From: Pseudonocardia sp. 73-21
GTDB taxonomy: Bacteria > Actinomycetota > Actinomycetes > Mycobacteriales > Pseudonocardiaceae
DNA: 40,267 nt
Assembly (NCBI RefSeq): GCF_001899645.1
Contig: NZ_MKVV01000095.1
Location: 55,151-95,417, forward strand
Direction of reading: 5' to 3'
Positions 27,485-35,203 of this stretch are shown piece after piece. Both the position numbers and the translations under genes were made by a program. The notes under the pieces were generated by a model that was not told the origin of the DNA, ran no database searches, and saw nothing but the letters and a program-made list of their open reading frames with translations. Numbering within the stretch: position 1 is the first letter of the stretch; every line of letters starts with the position of its first letter.

Positions 27485-27529
27485 CAGGGAGCCTCCACGG
27501 GTCCGCAGCGGCGACAGGGCAGCGCAACG

Positions 27530-28528
27530 TCACCGCAGAGCTACCAGGACCCGCCTGAGCGCAACGAGCCGGCCGGGCCGGAGTAACGCCTTCTCCACGA
27601 GAACGTCGAGCGCGCACTCGGGATCGGCGGGCGGTCCGAGGTGGCCGCATCCCCGCGGGCAGTCCTCGATGGCGGCGGCGAGGTCGTCGAAGGCGCGGGG
27701 GACGTCGTCGGCCTTGACGTGGTTGAGGCCGAACGACCGGATGCCGGGGGTGTCCACCACCCAGCCGCCCCCCCGCGCCTCGGGCAGCGGCAGGGCGAGC
27801 GCGGCGGTGGTGGTGTGCCGACCCTTCCCGATGTTCGACACGATGCCGACGGCCCGGGCGGCGTCGGGCAGCAGCAGGTTGACGAGCGTCGACTTGCCGA
27901 CCCCCGAGTGCCCGACGAGTGCCGAGACCCGCCCGGCCAGCTGGTTCGCCAGGGCTTCCGGCCACTCGTCGCGGCGCGTGACGAGCACCGGGATGTCGAG
28001 CTCGCGGTACTGGGCGGCGAACTCCTCGGGATCGGCGAGGTCGGACTTCGTCAGGCACAGCACCGGCGCGAGCCCGCCCGCGTAGGCGGCGACGAGGCAG
28101 CGGTCCACGAACCCGGTGCGCGGCTCCGGATCGGCCACGGCCGTGACGATCACGAGTTGCTCGGCGTTGGCCACCACCACGCGCTCGAACGGGTCGTCGT
28201 CGTCGGCGGTGCGGCGCAGCACCGTGGCGCGCTCCTCGCGGCGGACGATCCGCGCGATCGTGTCGACGGCACCGGACAGGTCCCCGACGATGCCCACCCG
28301 ATCACCCACGACGATCGGGGTGCGGCCCAGCTCACGGGCCCGCATGGCCGTGACCGGCGGACGGGTCGCGTCACCGTCCGGGGCGCAGGTCCAGCGGCCG
28401 CGGTCCACGGTGGTGACCATCGCGACGGCCGCGTCGGCGTGGTCGGGGCGGGTCTTGGTGCGCGGGCGGGCGCTGCGCCGTCCGGGTCGGATCCGGACGT
28501 CGGACTCGTCGTACTCCCTCTTGCTCAA
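27530..28528 (-). CDS. rsgA: Ribosome small-subunit-dependent GTPase RsgA
   Basis: A 332-residue circularly permuted GTPase that checks late 30S subunit assembly. An N-terminal OB fold (IVVGDRVGIVGD) is followed by the G motifs in permuted order: LTKSDLAD (G4), then VSALVGHSGVGKSTLVNLLL (G1, near 200-215), and DTPGIRSFGL (G3), and finally the zinc domain with the Cys/His set CPRGCGHLGPPADPEC. The start is TTG at 28528, overlapping the aroA stop as TTGA. No better start follows, because the conserved KREYDESDVRIRPGRRS begins three codons later. Coupled to aroA, as in M. tuberculosis (Rv3227-Rv3228). Confidence 0.94.
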   Translation of the reverse strand: MSKREYDESDVRIRPGRRSARPRTKTRPDHADAAVAMVTTVDRGRWTCAPDGDATRPPVTAMRARELGRTPIVVGDRVGIVGDLSGAVDTIARIVRREERATVLRRTADDDDPFERVVVANAEQLVIVTAVADPEPRTGFVDRCLVAAYAGGLAPVLCLTKSDLADPEEFAAQYRELDIPVLVTRRDEWPEALANQLAGRVSALVGHSGVGKSTLVNLLLPDAARAVGIVSNIGKGRHTTTAALALPLPEARGGGWVVDTPGIRSFGLNHVKADDVPRAFDDLAAAIEDCPRGCGHLGPPADPECALDVLVEKALLRPGRLVALRRVLVALR

Positions 28529-29790
28529 GACACGAGCCCTGCCCACCGTCCGGGGAAGTCGGGGATGGTCTTGTCGGTGCACCCGATGTCGTCGATCTCG
28601 ACATCCGGCACCACGAGCCCGATGAGCGCGCCCGCCGTGGCCATCCGGTGGTCGGCGTAGGCGCCCCACAGCCCGCCGTGCATTGCGGCCGGCCGGATCA
28701 GCAGGCCGTCCTCGGTCTCGGAGGCGTCGCCGCCGAGCCGGTTGATCTCGGCGACCAGCGCGGCGAGCCGGTCGGTCTCGTGCCCGCGGATGTGCGCGAC
28801 GCCGCGGATCCGCGACGGGCCCGAGGCCAGCGCGGCGACCGCGGCGATCGTCGGCGTGAGCTCGCTGGCGTCGTGCAGGTCGACGTCCACCCCGTCGAGC
28901 CGGTCGGGGCCGGTGACGGTCATGCCGCCGTCGGATGCGTCCACGGTCGCGCCGAACTGCGCGAGCACCGACAGCACCTCGACGCCGGGCTGCGTCGACC
29001 CGGCGGGCCACCCGGCGACGGTGACCCGTCCGCCGGTGACGGCGGCCGCGGCGAGGAAGACCGCCGCGTTGGAGAGGTCGGGCTCCACCGCCCAGTCCCG
29101 CGGGCGGATCGGACCCGGCGCCACCCGCCACGTGTTGGCCTCGCTGTCGTCGACGTCCACGCCCGCGGTGCGCAGCATGTCCACGGTCATCTCGATGTGG
29201 GGCAGCGACGGGACCGGCTTGCCGTCGTGGTGGACGGTGACGCCCTTCTCGAACCGGGCAGCGGAAAGAAGAAGCCCGGACACGAACTGCGACGACGCCG
29301 ACGCGTCGATCACCACGTCGCCGCCGTTCAGCGCGCCGGTGCCGTGCAGGGTGAACGGCAGTGCGTCCCCCTCGATGCTCGCGCCCAGGGCCCGCAACGC
29401 GTCCAGCACCGTCCCCATCGGACGGTTGCGGGCGTGGGGGTCGCCGTCGAAGGCGACGGGGCCGTCGGCCAGCGCGGCGGCCGGCGGGACGAAGCGCATG
29501 ACGGTGCCGGCGAGGCCGCAGTCGACGGTGCCGCCGTGCAGCCGGTCGTACGCGGCGACGGTGACGTGCTCGCCGTCCACCTCGATGGGGACGCCGAGCG
29601 ACCGCAGCGCGCCCACCATCAGGGCGGTGTCGCGGGTGGCGGGTGCCCCGGAGACGGACGCGGGGCCGCCGGAGAGGGCGGCGAGCAGCAGCGCGCGGTT
29701 GGTGACGGACTTGGAGCCGGGCACGGCCACCCGACCGTGGACGGGGCCGGAGGCGAGCGGCGCGGGCCAGGAGGAGGTCACGGGAGACAT
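28525..29790 (-). CDS. aroA: 3-phosphoshikimate 1-carboxyvinyltransferase (EPSP synthase)
   Basis: A 421-residue enzyme of the shikimate pathway that joins PEP to shikimate-3-phosphate on the way to aromatic amino acids. Visible: PGSKSVTNRALLLAAL with Lys27, the GLAGTVMRFVPPAAALA segment (class I form), DGDPHARNRPMGTVLDALRA, DASASSQFVSGLLLSAA, EPDLSNAAVFLAAAA, the D-A-S-E-L-T-P-T catalytic aspartate region, and CTDKTIPDFPGRW. GGGGGATC just before the ATG at 29790 can serve as ribosome-binding site. The LAGTVMRF segment is unlike the glyphosate-tolerant class II form. rsgA is translated from the same message. Confidence 0.97.
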   Translation of the reverse strand: MSPVTSSWPAPLASGPVHGRVAVPGSKSVTNRALLLAALSGGPASVSGAPATRDTALMVGALRSLGVPIEVDGEHVTVAAYDRLHGGTVDCGLAGTVMRFVPPAAALADGPVAFDGDPHARNRPMGTVLDALRALGASIEGDALPFTLHGTGALNGGDVVIDASASSQFVSGLLLSAARFEKGVTVHHDGKPVPSLPHIEMTVDMLRTAGVDVDDSEANTWRVAPGPIRPRDWAVEPDLSNAAVFLAAAAVTGGRVTVAGWPAGSTQPGVEVLSVLAQFGATVDASDGGMTVTGPDRLDGVDVDLHDASELTPTIAAVAALASGPSRIRGVAHIRGHETDRLAALVAEINRLGGDASETEDGLLIRPAAMHGGLWGAYADHRMATAGALIGLVVPDVEIDDIGCTDKTIPDFPGRWAGLVS

Positions 29791-29806
29791 GATCCCCCAT
29801 CCCCGG

Positions 29807-30096
29807 TCAGGCCGGGGGCGCACCGCCGAGCAGCGCGACGATCTGGGCCACGCCGGATCGCATCTCGACACCGCCAAGGCGCCGGCCGAACTCGGCCTGG
29901 GTCTCGCGGAGCGCGTTGAGCGTGCGCGTATGTGCCCGCAACTCGGATCTGACCTCGGAGACATCACGGTCGGCCGCTGGCCAGCACACGAACCGCTGCC
30001 GCACCGGTGCCGGACCCGGCCAGCTTCTGCCGGAGGTCGGCGACGTCCTGCTCCAGCCGGCTGGCGCGGGCCTCGATCTCCTCCCGGGGTCGTCAT
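29807..30096 (-). pseudogene. Small coiled-coil protein gene with two frameshifts
   Basis: Three frames carry consecutive pieces of one likely protein: MTTP from the ATG at 30096, then EEIEARASRLEQDVADLRQK with AVRVLASG, then DRDVSEVRSELRAHTRTLNA, LRETQAEFGRRLGGVE, VAQIVALLGG and a stop at 29807. Removing one G in the CCGGGAGGAG run and one C in GGCCGACC rejoins them into a heptad-patterned coiled coil of about 95 residues. No single frame has both the start and the C-terminus. As with the HAD gene, errors in G/C runs are the alternative. It lies just upstream of aroA on the same strand. Confidence 0.6.
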
Positions 30097-30109
30097 GCAG
30101 ATGAGGGTA

Positions 30110-30140
30110 GAACCGCCACCGGCCCGTCCGGTGGCGGTTC
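30110..30140. repeat. Perfect 13-bp hairpin between divergent genes
   Basis: GAACCGCCACCGG and its exact complement flank a CCCGT loop. It lies 13 nt before the coiled-coil gene start on one side and 24 nt before the SRAP start on the other. Between divergent starts it is unlikely to be a terminator; it may be an operator or a transcript-leader structure. Confidence 0.7.
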
Positions 30141-30164
30141 GCGACAGCTGGGAGCATGGACCTC

Positions 30165-30950
30165 ATGTGCGGTCGCTACGCCTCCATCAAGGCCCCCGCG
30201 GACCTGGCCGACGAGTTCCGCGCCGTCGACGCCACCGAGGGGGTCGAGCCCGACTACAACGTCGCCCCCACCAAGAACGTGGTGGCCGTCGTCCAGCGCC
30301 ACCCCCGCGACGCCGAGGGCACGCCCGACCCCGACACCACCGAGCGCAGCCTGCGCGTCGTGCGCTGGGGGCTCGTGCCGTCGTGGTCGAAGGACCCGAA
30401 GGCCGGCGCCCGCATGATCAACGCCCGGTCGGAGTCGGCGGCGGAGAAGCCCTCGTTCCGCAAGGCGCTGCAGGCCCGGCGCTGCCTGCTCCCGGCCGAC
30501 GGCTGGTACGAGTGGCAGCGCGGTCCCGAGCACAAGCAGCCCTACTACACCCACTACGCCGACGGGTCGTCGCTCGCGATGGCCGGGCTGTGGGAGTTCT
30601 GGAAGCCGAAGGACGACCCCGGGAACCTCTACCCCGACGGCCTGGTCACCGCGTGCGTGCTGACCACCGCCGCGGTGGGCCCGCTCGCCCAGGTGCACGA
30701 CCGGATGCCGCTCGTGCTGCCACCGTCGGCGTGGGACCGGTGGCTCGACCCCGACGCCGGCAGCGACTCGGTCACGGACCTGATCGTGCCGCCGTCGGCG
30801 GAGCTGGTGGCCACCATGGAGCTGCGGCCGGTGTCGGCGCTGGTCAACAGCGTGCGCAACAACGGCCCGGAGCTGCTGGACGAGCTGGCCGCCGAGGACG
30901 TGGCCGAGCCGCTGCAGCTCGACCTGCTGGCCGGGCCCAACCCCCGGTGA
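30165..30950 (+). CDS. SRAP-domain abasic-site processing protein (YedK/HMCES)
   Basis: A 261-residue protein that caps abasic sites in single-stranded DNA through a thiazolidine link to its N-terminal cysteine and so protects stalled forks. Start at 30165 is required by the chemistry: only there does the protein begin M-C-G-R-Y, with Cys2 exposed once Met is removed. The ATG three codons upstream would bury it. The other conserved parts are PDYNVAPTK, RWGLVPSWSKD, INARSESAAEKPSF (Asn), LLPADGWYEW (Glu) and LAQVHDRMPL (His). It is in the place of Rv3226c, divergent from aroA and rsgA. Confidence 0.95.
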   Translation: MCGRYASIKAPADLADEFRAVDATEGVEPDYNVAPTKNVVAVVQRHPRDAEGTPDPDTTERSLRVVRWGLVPSWSKDPKAGARMINARSESAAEKPSFRKALQARRCLLPADGWYEWQRGPEHKQPYYTHYADGSSLAMAGLWEFWKPKDDPGNLYPDGLVTACVLTTAAVGPLAQVHDRMPLVLPPSAWDRWLDPDAGSDSVTDLIVPPSAELVATMELRPVSALVNSVRNNGPELLDELAAEDVAEPLQLDLLAGPNPR

Positions 30951-30993
30951 CCATCGCCCCGGCCCCGTGTGTCCATGAGGCGGAGGGGGCGGC

Positions 30994-31581
30994 GTGACGG
31001 TCGAGGAGGTCGCGACGCCGCACGGGCCGGCCCGCGTCACCCGGTACGACGCGGCCGCCCCGCGCGCCCTGCTGCTGCTCGGGCACGGGGCAGGCGGCGG
31101 CATCACGGCGCCCGATCTCGTCGCGGCCACGGCCGCCGCCCTGGACGCCGGGGTGTCGGTCGCGCTCGTCGAGCAGCCCTACCGCGTCGCCGGCCGCCGC
31201 GCCCCCGCCCCGGCGGGACAGCTCGACACGGCGTGGCTGGCGGTCGTCGAGCACGTGGGCCACGACCTGCCGTTGGTCGTCGGCGGGCGCAGCTCCGGAG
31301 CGCGGGTGGCCTGCCGCAACGCCACCGCCTGCGGGGCGATCGGCGTGCTGTGCCTGGCCTTCCCCGTCCACCCGCCCGGCAAGCCCGGGAAGGACCGCCT
31401 CCACGAACTGGCCGCCCCGACCGTGCCGGTGCTGGTGGTGCAGGGCGAACGCGACCCCTTCGGCGTGCCGCCGCAGGCCTCCGGTCGCGACCTGGTGCTG
31501 CTGCGGGGCGACCACTCGCTCAAGTCCGACGCCCCCGGCCTCCGCGCCGCCGTCGGAACCTGGCTCCGAACACTCCCGTAA
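30994..31581 (+). CDS. Alpha/beta hydrolase of the KANL3/Tex30-like type
   Basis: A 195-residue small hydrolase. LLLLGHGAGGGITAPDL is the oxyanion-side loop, the nucleophile elbow is VVGGRSSGARVA (Ser in G-R-S-S-G), VLVVQGERDPFG has the acid, and LLRGDHSL the histidine, so the catalytic triad is complete. Proteins of this group are often named dienelactone-hydrolase-like; substrates are unknown. GTG at 30994, 43 bp after the SRAP stop. Its TAA (31579-31581) is the first element of the inverted repeat that fills the space to the convergent ybaK. Confidence 0.85.
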   Translation: MTVEEVATPHGPARVTRYDAAAPRALLLLGHGAGGGITAPDLVAATAAALDAGVSVALVEQPYRVAGRRAPAPAGQLDTAWLAVVEHVGHDLPLVVGGRSSGARVACRNATACGAIGVLCLAFPVHPPGKPGKDRLHELAAPTVPVLVVQGERDPFGVPPQASGRDLVLLRGDHSLKSDAPGLRAAVGTWLRTLP

Positions 31582-31675
31582 CCCCGCGAGTCGGGGTGTC
31601 CGTGCGACCGAGTCGCGCCGTGGGTGCGCACGCAGACCCCGACTCGATCGCACGCAGACCCCGACTCGCGGGGTT
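31580..31675. repeat. Second inverted CGAGTCG repeat cluster (2+2 units), also a likely bidirectional terminator
   Basis: Two CGAGTCG units (31587 and 31609) and two CGACTCG units (31640 and 31662) face each other, each pair exactly 22 bp apart. The outer arms form a perfect 18-bp inverted repeat, AACCCCGCGAGTCGGGGT at 31580-31597 against 31658-31675. The cluster begins inside the hydrolase stop codon and ends on the ybaK stop codon, filling the whole intergenic gap. The shared CCGTGCG next to the heptamer links it to the arrays after lpqB. Confidence 0.9.
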
Positions 31676-32151
31676 CACGACGTGGCGATGGGGGCGAAGG
31701 TCGCGCCGGTGAGACGGGCCAGGTCGGCGGGGGAGAGCTCCACCTCCAGGCCGCGTCGCCCGCCGCTGCAGTACATCGTCGTGAGCGCCTCGGCCGACGC
31801 GTCGAGCACCGTGGGGAGGCGTTTGCGCTGGCCCAGCGGCGAGATGCCGCCGGCCACGTAGCCGGTGGCCCGCTCGGCGGCGGCCACGTCGGCCATCTTC
31901 GCCCGCTTGCCCCCGACCGCGGCGGCGAGCGCCTTCAGGTCCAGCATCGCCGACACCGGCACGACGCCGACGGTGAGCGTCCCGTCCACCTCGGCGACGA
32001 GCGTCTTGAACACCTGGGACGGGTCGAGCCCGAGGATCTCCGCCGCCTCCGGTCCGTAGGCGGCGCCCCCGTCGTGCTCGTAGACGTGGGTGCGGTGCTC
32101 GACCTTCGCCCTGGCCAGCAGCGCGGTCGCCGGTGTGCCTTTGCCTGCCAC
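31675..32151 (-). CDS. ybaK: Cys-tRNA(Pro)/Cys-tRNA(Cys) deacylase YbaK
   Basis: A 158-residue editing enzyme that hydrolyses mischarged Cys-tRNA(Pro) in trans to prolyl-tRNA synthetase. Visible: KVEHRTHVYEHDGGAAYGPEAA, then GLDPSQVFKTLVAEVD with the conserved lysine, LKALAAAVGGKRAKMAD, then TGYVAGGISPLGQRKRLPTV with the G-G-I-S-P loop, and the C-terminal RRGLEVELSPADL. GTG at 32151 is supported by a TAGGGT box 7 nt upstream. Divergent from the sigma-factor gene. Confidence 0.92.
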   Translation of the reverse strand: MAGKGTPATALLARAKVEHRTHVYEHDGGAAYGPEAAEILGLDPSQVFKTLVAEVDGTLTVGVVPVSAMLDLKALAAAVGGKRAKMADVAAAERATGYVAGGISPLGQRKRLPTVLDASAEALTTMYCSGGRRGLEVELSPADLARLTGATFAPIATS

Positions 32152-32158
32152 GTCACGG

Positions 32159-32164
32159 ACCCTA
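32159..32164 (-). promoter_or_regulatory. Putative -10 element for ybaK (leaderless)
   Basis: On the minus strand TAGGGT is followed by 7 nt and the GTG at 32151, so the message would begin at or next to the start codon. It lies 3 bp from the -35 of the divergent sigma-factor promoter. Confidence 0.4.
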
Positions 32165-32166
32165 AG

Positions 32167-32192
32167 GGAATCACCCGACGGAGGTCCGTGTT
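32167..32192 (+). promoter_or_regulatory. SigR/SigH-type autoregulated promoter
   Basis: GGAAT (32167-32171), exactly 18 bp, then GTT (32190-32192) is a full match to the GGAAT-N18-GTT promoter read by SigR of Streptomyces and SigH of mycobacteria, both of which transcribe their own genes. Transcription would start near 32198-32200, only a few bases before an in-frame GTG at 32203. Confidence 0.75.
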
Positions 32193-32361
32193 GGACACCA
32201 ACGTGACGTACGCAGTGATGGAGGCCCCGGTTCCGGTGAGGGACACGCGGCCGACGAGCCGGACCAGGACGGAGCGCGTACGCTCGCCCCGTCATCCGGT
32301 TGCCGCAGCGGTGACCGTCCCCCAGGTCGCGCCCGGCGCGATCCGGCGCGAGAGGAGCACG

Positions 32362-33060
32362 GTGCCCGGCACCGAGCAGGCGGCCGAATCCGCGGCAGCA
32401 ACCACCGCCGACGAGGCGCAGGTCGACGCACCGGTCGACATGGAGCAGGAGACCACCGAGGAGCGGGCCGCGCGTTTCGAACGCGACGCCATGCCGCTCC
32501 TCGACCAGCTCTACGGCGCCGCCCTGCGGATGACGCGCAACCCGGCCGACGCCGAGGACCTCGTGCAGGAGACGTTCCTCAAGGCCTACTCGGCCTTCCG
32601 GACCTTCCGCGCGGGCACCAACCTCAAGGCCTGGCTCTACCGCATCCTCACCAACACCTACATCAACGGCTACCGCAAGAAGCAGCGTCAGCCGTTGCAG
32701 TCCTCCGCCGACGAGATCACCGACTGGCAGGAGGCCCAGGCCTCCGAGCACACGTCGCGCGGTCTGCGCTCGGCCGAGGTCGAGGCGCTGGACCTGCTGC
32801 CCGACAACGACGTGAAGTCGGCGCTGCAGGCGCTGCCCGACGACTTCCGGATGGCGGTCTACCTCGCCGACGTCGAGGGCTTCGCCTACAAGGAGATCGC
32901 CGAGATCATGGGCACCCCGATCGGCACCGTGATGTCACGGCTGCACCGGGGCCGTCGCCAGCTGCGCGACATGCTCACCGATACCGCCCGGGACCGTGGC
33001 TTCCTTCGTGGGGAGCAGGGCCTGCGCGGCGACAAGGCACAGGAGGAGGTCACCTCATGA
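32362..33060 (+). CDS. sigH: ECF sigma factor of the redox-stress SigH/SigR group
   Basis: A 232-residue extracytoplasmic-function-type sigma factor that in relatives directs the thiol-oxidative and heat response (thioredoxin system, ClpP). Region 2 has ALRMTRNPADAEDLVQETFL, then KAYSAFRTFRAGTNLKAWLY and RILTNTYINGYRKKQRQ. Region 4 is ALQALPDDFRMAVYLADVEG with FAYKEIAEIMGTPIGTVMSR. GTG at 32362 has AGGAG 6 nt upstream. A longer product from GTG 32203 or ATG 32218, with a 53- or 48-residue extension, is possible. The stop overlaps the anti-sigma start (ATGA). Regulation: inhibition by the zinc anti-sigma partner plus positive autoregulation. Confidence 0.95.
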   Translation: MPGTEQAAESAAATTADEAQVDAPVDMEQETTEERAARFERDAMPLLDQLYGAALRMTRNPADAEDLVQETFLKAYSAFRTFRAGTNLKAWLYRILTNTYINGYRKKQRQPLQSSADEITDWQEAQASEHTSRGLRSAEVEALDLLPDNDVKSALQALPDDFRMAVYLADVEGFAYKEIAEIMGTPIGTVMSRLHRGRRQLRDMLTDTARDRGFLRGEQGLRGDKAQEEVTS

Positions 33061-33401
33061 GCTGCGGCGACCACCACGACACGAACTGCTCCGAGGTGCT
33101 GGCCGAGGTGTGGCTGTTCCTCGACCAGGAGTGCAACGAGAGCCGCCGGGCCCTGCTCGCCCAGCACCTCGACGAGTGCCAGCCCTGCCTCGCCGAGTAC
33201 GGGCTCGAGGAGAAGCTGAAGAAGCTGCTGGCCACCAAGTGCGGCGGCGAGCACGCCCCGACCGGCCTCAAGGACAAGCTGCGCCAGCAGATCCGCGTGG
33301 CCGTGCTGGAGCAGGCCGACGTCACGGTGGCCACGAGCCCCGAGGGCACCACCACCACGACCGTGGAGGTCCGCTCCACGCGCATCGAGCAGCGCGGCTG
33401 A
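33057..33401 (+). CDS. Zinc-binding redox anti-sigma factor (RsrA/RshA-like)
   Basis: A 114-residue ZAS anti-sigma factor. Cys11, His37, Cys41 and Cys44 (H-x3-C-x2-C in HLDECQPC) stand at the same positions as the zinc and disulphide residues of Streptomyces RsrA. In that family oxidation forms a disulphide, releases zinc and frees the sigma factor. Two helices that grip the sigma factor follow (EYGLEEKLKKLLA, GLKDKLRQQIRVAVLEQA), then a longer Thr-rich tail. Translation is coupled to sigH by a 4-bp overlap, and a strong terminator follows at once. Confidence 0.93.
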   Translation: MSCGDHHDTNCSEVLAEVWLFLDQECNESRRALLAQHLDECQPCLAEYGLEEKLKKLLATKCGGEHAPTGLKDKLRQQIRVAVLEQADVTVATSPEGTTTTTVEVRSTRIEQRG

Positions 33402-33417
33402 GCACACCCCGAACAGC

Positions 33418-33452
33418 AAGAAGCCCGGTGGAGATTCTCCACCGGGCTTCTT
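33418..33452. terminator. Bidirectional hairpin terminator
   Basis: A perfect 15-bp stem, AAGAAGCCCGGTGGA with its complement, and a 5-nt loop end the sigH-rshA operon and, read from the other strand, the bL37 gene. It ends in TTCTT on the plus strand. Confidence 0.9.
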
Positions 33453-33457
33453 CGTTC

Positions 33458-33532
33458 TCACGTGTTGGGCTTCTTGCCGTGGTTGGCGCCCTTCTTGCCG
33501 CGGTCGCGACGCTTGCGTGCACGCTTCGACAT
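33458..33532 (-). CDS. Ribosomal protein bL37 (24 residues)
   Basis: From ATG 33532 the frame codes for MSKRARKRRDRGKKGANHGK followed by KPNT. This is the tiny arginine- and lysine-rich AURKAIP1/COX24-like protein now known as bL37 of the mycobacterial 50S subunit, where it lies between rRNA helices. A strong GGAGGAGG ribosome-binding site 5 nt upstream and the terminator just after the stop support expression. It is encoded between the anti-sigma gene and pdtaS on the opposite strand. It is easily missed because of its size. Confidence 0.9.
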   Translation of the reverse strand: MSKRARKRRDRGKKGANHGKKPNT

Positions 33533-33625
33533 GCTTACCTCCTCCAGATCGCTCGTCTGGGGCCAATGGTCCCACGTGGTTGGATGGGATCTACGAGCGC
33601 GGGGGAGCGGGAGGCCGGTTCAGAC

Positions 33626-35116
33626 GTGTCCACCTTGAGTGAGCTGCTGGCCGAGCACACGCAGCTGTCCGGCGACGCCGTCGAACACCTGCAACGCGTG
33701 GTCGCCGAGTGGCAGTTGCTGGCGGACATGTCCTTCGCCGACTTCCTGCTCTGGATCCCGCTCGGCAGCGCCGATGTGGGGGCCGACAGCGAGTTCCTCT
33801 GCGTCGCCCAGGCCCGTCCGACGACCGGCCCGACCGCTCATCCCGAGGACATCGTGGCGGCCCGCGTCACGGCCACGGAGAACCCCCAGCTGCGGCGCGC
33901 CATCGTCGAGGGCCGCATCTGCCGGGAGGAGAACCCCCGCTGGCACCTGGAGGTGCCGGTGCGCTCGGAGACCATCCCGGTGCGCCACGGCGGCTCCGTG
34001 GTCGCCGTGCTGTCGCGCGACACCAACCTGGCCATGCCGCGGGTGCCGAGCCCGTTGGAGATCGCCTACCTCGGCTGCGCATCGGACCTGTGCCAGATGG
34101 TGGCCGACAGCACCTTCCCGGCCCGTGCGTCGGTCGTGGGGGCCGATACGAGCCCACGAGCGGGTGACGGTCTCATCCGGCTCGACGCGCTGGGCCTGGT
34201 GGCCTACGCCAGCCCCAACGCGATCTCGGCGTACCACCGCATGGGGCTCGCGGCCGACCTCATCGGCGTCTCGCTCGCCCAGTCCACCCGGGAGCTCGTC
34301 CACGACCCGTTCGACGCCGCCGAGGTGGCGGCCCGGATCGCCGCCGCGCTGGACGGACGCAACTCGCTGCGGATGGAGGTGCGGGCCCGCGGGGCCGTGA
34401 TGCTGGTGCGGGCCCTGCCGCTGCGCCCCCGGGGTGACGCGGCGGGCGCCCTGGTGCTCGTCCGGGACGTCACCGACCTGCGCCGGCGCGACATGGCGCT
34501 GTTGAGCAAGGACGCCACCATCCGCGAGATCCACCACCGCGTGAAGAACAACCTGCAGACCGTGGCCGCGCTGCTGCGCCTGCAGGCCCGCCGTACGGCG
34601 ATCCCGGAGGCCCGGCGGGCGCTGGCGGAGAGCGTGCGCCGCGTGAACTCCATCGCTCTGGTACACGAGACGCTGTCGGTGTCGGTGGCCGAGCGCGTGG
34701 ACCTCGACGAGCTGGTGGACAAGGTGCTGCCCGCCATCGGCGACGGCGCCACGGCCGAGGTGCGGGCCAAGGTCCGGCGCGAGGGCAGCTTCGGCACGCT
34801 GCCGGCCGCGCTGGCCACGCCGCTGGTGCTGGTGCTCACCGAGCTCGTGCACAACGCCCTGGCGCACGCCTTCGACCCCGGCACGGCCGGCGAGGTGGTG
34901 GTGTCGGCCACCCGGTCGGCCGGGGCACTGGACGTGGTGGTGGCCGACGACGGCCACGGCCTGCCGCCGGGGTTCGATCTGGCCACGTCAGACGGGTTGG
35001 GGCTGCAGATCGTGCGCACCCTGCTCGACTCGGAGCTGGACTCCGCTCTGCAGGTGCGGGCCCGCCCCGGAGGTGGTACGGAGGCCGTTATCAGGCTCTC
35101 CCTGAGGGGGCGTTAA
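33626..35116 (+). CDS. pdtaS: Sensor histidine kinase PdtaS
   Basis: A 496-residue cytosolic kinase. The N-terminus STLSELLAEHTQLSGDAVEH, then EWQLLADMSFADFLLWIP, is a GAF domain as in mycobacterial PdtaS (Rv3220c). A PAS domain follows (about 185-285), then the HisKA_2 helix REIHHRVKNNLQTVAALLRL with the phospho-histidine near 303, and an HWE-like ATPase domain with TELVHNALAHAF and VADDGHGLPPGF. No membrane segment is present. In mycobacteria it phosphorylates the ANTAR antiterminator PdtaR and senses copper or nitric oxide. PdtaR is not in this window. GTG at 33626 matches the start of the relative. Confidence 0.94.
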   Translation: MSTLSELLAEHTQLSGDAVEHLQRVVAEWQLLADMSFADFLLWIPLGSADVGADSEFLCVAQARPTTGPTAHPEDIVAARVTATENPQLRRAIVEGRICREENPRWHLEVPVRSETIPVRHGGSVVAVLSRDTNLAMPRVPSPLEIAYLGCASDLCQMVADSTFPARASVVGADTSPRAGDGLIRLDALGLVAYASPNAISAYHRMGLAADLIGVSLAQSTRELVHDPFDAAEVAARIAAALDGRNSLRMEVRARGAVMLVRALPLRPRGDAAGALVLVRDVTDLRRRDMALLSKDATIREIHHRVKNNLQTVAALLRLQARRTAIPEARRALAESVRRVNSIALVHETLSVSVAERVDLDELVDKVLPAIGDGATAEVRAKVRREGSFGTLPAALATPLVLVLTELVHNALAHAFDPGTAGEVVVSATRSAGALDVVVADDGHGLPPGFDLATSDGLGLQIVRTLLDSELDSALQVRARPGGGTEAVIRLSLRGR

Positions 35117-35203
35117 CCTGTTGTTCGTGGTCGAGATCTCCTGGTCGCAACGAGGAGTCCCGACTCCCCGCCGGAGCTGCTCCCGTGTGCGCCCGGTGGA
35201 ACG

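Noticed and set aside
32188..32361. Calling the sigma factor start at 32203 or 32218 as the main start
   Set aside because: The AGGAG site and family length favour 32362; the longer form is kept as a finding only.
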